Shown here: positions 62,304 through 64,000 of the stretch, piece after piece
Numbering within the stretch: the first letter of the stretch is position 1
Layout: every line of letters starts with the position of its first letter
Source of the DNA: Glaciimonas sp. CA11.2
GTDB lineage: Bacteria > Pseudomonadota > Gammaproteobacteria > Burkholderiales > Burkholderiaceae_D
Length of the DNA stretch: 64,000 bases
Direction: 5' to 3'
NCBI RefSeq assembly: GCF_034314045.1
Contig: NZ_JAVIWL010000001.1
Span: forward strand, 2,480,001-2,544,000
Position numbers and translations under genes: made by a program
The notes under the pieces: generated by a model
Seen by the model: the letters and a program-made list of their open reading frames with translations, nothing else
Databases searched by the model: none
What the model was told of the DNA's origin: nothing

Positions 62304-63008
62304 TCATTTTTCCGCTCGGGTGCAAGCAATCAGATAGTTGACGCTGATATCTTGATTGAGTGAATAGATGCGGGTAATCGGGTTATAGCTCATCCCTTTT
62401 AGGCTATCCACCGTTAATCCAGCGTTGCGGGCAAACTGTGATAATTCGGCAGGCGTGATAAATTTTGCGTAGTCGTGCGTGCCTTTTGGCAGCATTCGTA
62501 ATAGATATTCAGCACCGAGGATGGCGAAAAGATACGATTTTGGATTTCGGTTCAGGGTGGAGAAGAATACTTTGCCACCAGGTTTCACCAAAGTAGAGCA
62601 AGCCCTGACAATGGATGCCGGATCGGGCACGTGCTCCAGCATTTCCATGCAGGTAACGATATCAAATTGACCCGCTTCACGCACTGCCAGGTCTTCGGCT
62701 GCAATTTTTTCGTAATGCACTTGGACGCCGGATTCCAAGCCATGCAAATCAGCCACTTTGAGGGCTTTCTCTGATAAGTCGATCCCGGTGACAATGGCGC
62801 CTTTTTTTGCCATTGATTCTGCCAGGATGCCGCCACCGCAGCCGATATCGAGGACTTTTTTTCCAGTAAGGGCGGCACGCGCGTTAATCCACTCAAGACG
62901 GAGCGGATTGATTTCATGCAATGGGCGAAACTCAGCATCTGGATCCCACCAACGGTGAGCAAGATCGCTAAATTTTTGGACTTCTGATTGGTCAACGTTC
63001 ATAGACAT
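62304..63008 (-). CDS. ubiG: Ubiquinone biosynthesis O-methyltransferase
   Basis: This 234-residue SAM-dependent enzyme carries out both O-methylations in ubiquinone synthesis. It has the UbiG start ([20 protein letters not shown]), methyltransferase motif [16 protein letters not shown], post-[10 protein letters not shown] and [16 protein letters not shown], and the C-terminal [13 protein letters not shown]. Two ATG codons compete (63008 and 63002). It reads with gph downstream and ompA upstream. Confidence 0.93.
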   Translation of the reverse strand: MSMNVDQSEVQKFSDLAHRWWDPDAEFRPLHEINPLRLEWINARAALTGKKVLDIGCGGGILAESMAKKGAIVTGIDLSEKALKVADLHGLESGVQVHYEKIAAEDLAVREAGQFDIVTCMEMLEHVPDPASIVRACSTLVKPGGKVFFSTLNRNPKSYLFAILGAEYLLRMLPKGTHDYAKFITPAELSQFARNAGLTVDSLKGMSYNPITRIYSLNQDISVNYLIACTRAEK

Positions 63009-63300
63009 AATGATAGCTGGAATTAAGTAGTTTGCGGAATTCCTTTGGCTGGCAGTCTATTTTGTCTAAATCGCCATTTTGTGGGTGACTAAATGAAGCA
63101 TACATCTATCAGGAATCTGACGCAAAAATATGACGCAAGCGAGCAATCGCGAGGGGAAGGCAAAGCAAAGATGCACCATTGGATGTTATTACGGAATGTG
63201 AACGCCTGTAGATAATGTTAAAAGGCAATACGCACAAGTAATAACGGAGGGAGGTGTTGGAAATAAAAGTCAGACACAGAGTTGCAAAAAAGGACGAAAA

Positions 63301-63324
63301 AAAACCCTGCCGAAGCAAGGTTTT
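63301..63324 (-). terminator. Terminator of the ompA-family gene with UUCG tetraloop
   Basis: On the - strand AAAACCTTGC-TTCG-GCAGGGTTTT folds with one U-G pair and a UUCG tetraloop, followed by more Ts. It lies 20 bases beyond the gene's stop. Confidence 0.88.
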
Positions 63325-63343
63325 TTGATCGTGCTTAAATCGA

Positions 63344-63976
63344 TTACTTGGATGTACCAACGACTTCGATTTCAACGCGACGGTTTTTAGCGCGGCCAGC
63401 AGCGGTCTTGTTATCAGCGACCGGTTGTGACTTGCCTTTACCTTCGGTGTAAACACGATTTGATTCAATACCTTTGTGAACCAAATATGCTTTTACAGCT
63501 TCAGCACGACGGATCGACAGTTTCTGGTTGTAAGCAACCGAACCGATAGAGTCAGTGTGACCGACAGCGATAATGACTTCCAGGTTCAATCCACCCAGTT
63601 TAGAAGTCAAATCGTCAAGCTTCGCTTTGCCTTCTGGCTTCAGGACAGCTTTGTCGAAGTCAAAGAACGCGTCAGCAGCGAAAGTAACTTTTTGTGAAGT
63701 TGGAGCAGCGGCGACTGGAGCAACTGGTGCCGGAGCTGGAGCAGGAACTGGAGCAGCTTGTGCTAATTCACCATCACAACCCGGTACTGAATCAGCAGGT
63801 GTCCAGTAGCCAGTGTGCCAGCACAGACCGTACGGATCACGAGCGATTGTGCCGCGCGCATCTTGTACATAAGCACTGGTAGGGGTTTTAGCTTGGATAT
63901 CTTTAATTTCCTGCGCGGAGGCAGTCAGTGCGACGACTGCGGACGCAGCGAAGACGAGTTTTGCTAATTTATTCAT
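63344..63976 (-). CDS. ompA: OmpA-family outer-membrane protein
   Basis: This 210-residue protein has a signal peptide (to about residue 21), a short N-terminal segment with WHTGYWTPAD and an Ala/Pro-rich hinge, and a C-terminal OmpA-like peptidoglycan-binding domain (FDFDKAVLKPEGKAKLDDL, VGHTDSIGS, LSIRRAEAVKAYLV, GRAKNRRVEIEV). It lacks an N-terminal beta-barrel, as in the short OmpA proteins of Burkholderiales. GAGGAG lies five bases ahead of the ATG. It anchors the outer membrane to the wall. Confidence 0.9.
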   Translation of the reverse strand: MNKLAKLVFAASAVVALTASAQEIKDIQAKTPTSAYVQDARGTIARDPYGLCWHTGYWTPADSVPGCDGELAQAAPVPAPAPAPVAPVAAAPTSQKVTFAADAFFDFDKAVLKPEGKAKLDDLTSKLGGLNLEVIIAVGHTDSIGSVAYNQKLSIRRAEAVKAYLVHKGIESNRVYTEGKGKSQPVADNKTAAGRAKNRRVEIEVVGTSK

Positions 63977-64000
63977 GTTTCTCCTCTCGGTTGAGATATC

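Noticed and set aside
63109..63468. 119-codon frame downstream of ompA
   Set aside because: It overlaps the ompA gene and its terminator in another frame, and has no recognisable domain.
1..64000. CRISPR arrays, rRNA or tRNA genes
   Set aside because: No regularly spaced repeats, rRNA signatures or cloverleaf sequences were seen apart from the tRNA-like end of ssrA.

Overview
The window reads as a chromosome segment of a beta-proteobacterium of the Burkholderiales, most likely Oxalobacteraceae (Glaciimonas/Collimonas/Herbaspirillum type). The basis is the order ompA-ubiG-gph, the tmRNA tag ending YALAA, the many LysR regulators, and a PEP-CTERM protein. Genus is an inference from protein flavour and moderate GC, not a measured identity.

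Region 1 (1-18.4 kb) is chromosomal and mostly catabolic. A Liv-type ABC importer (LivH, a LivM-LivG fusion, LivF, binding protein) is followed by a GcvA-like LysR, a class II aldolase/decarboxylase, an ACS-family MFS importer, a second LysR, and a divergent pair: a VanA-like Rieske oxygenase and its flavin/[2Fe-2S] reductase. Together they look like uptake and oxygenolytic breakdown of an aromatic acid, substrate unknown. A ChrA transporter, a Tat-exported OpgD and a NarX-type histidine kinase follow.

Region 2 (18.5-30.7 kb) is the relic of a P2-like prophage. Packaging and capsid genes (Q, P, O, N, M, L), tail X, holins, endolysin, nested Rz/Rz1 and tail completion R, S are all open. The sheath, baseplate, fibre, replication and integration genes are missing. 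Where they should lie are a truncated second copy of S, a PEP-CTERM gene, a RelE/HigB-HigA-type toxin-antitoxin pair and a dead Dam methylase.

Region 3 (31.1-37.4 kb) is metabolic: a CTAG-flanked MITE, a frameshifted type II asparaginase, DctA, RidA, a PLP threonine/hydroxyaspartate-type dehydratase, a HAD phosphatase and a divergent LysR. Two near-identical palindromes (GCAACA-N3-TGTTGC) look like its operators.

Region 4 (38-50.4 kb) is accessory and decayed: a phage/ICE recombination operon (ArdC, Sak-type annealase, YqaJ exonuclease), membrane microproteins, a broken DUF4145 gene, an IS66 relic interrupted by an intact IS21 element, an IS5-family element, a decayed gene, an HNH nuclease and an HsdM stump.

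Region 5 (50.6-56.3 kb) is the most interesting. It has the gene set of a Gram-negative phage-inducible chromosomal island (PICI) or P4-like satellite: terS, a candidate iteron origin, a RepA helicase, a RepB-type primase, AlpA, two unknown proteins and a P4-type integrase, next to the tmRNA gene ssrA. Region 6 (56.6-64 kb) is core chromosome: a lipoprotein, a 1248-residue AsmA/DUF748 protein, Gph, UbiG and an OmpA-family protein.
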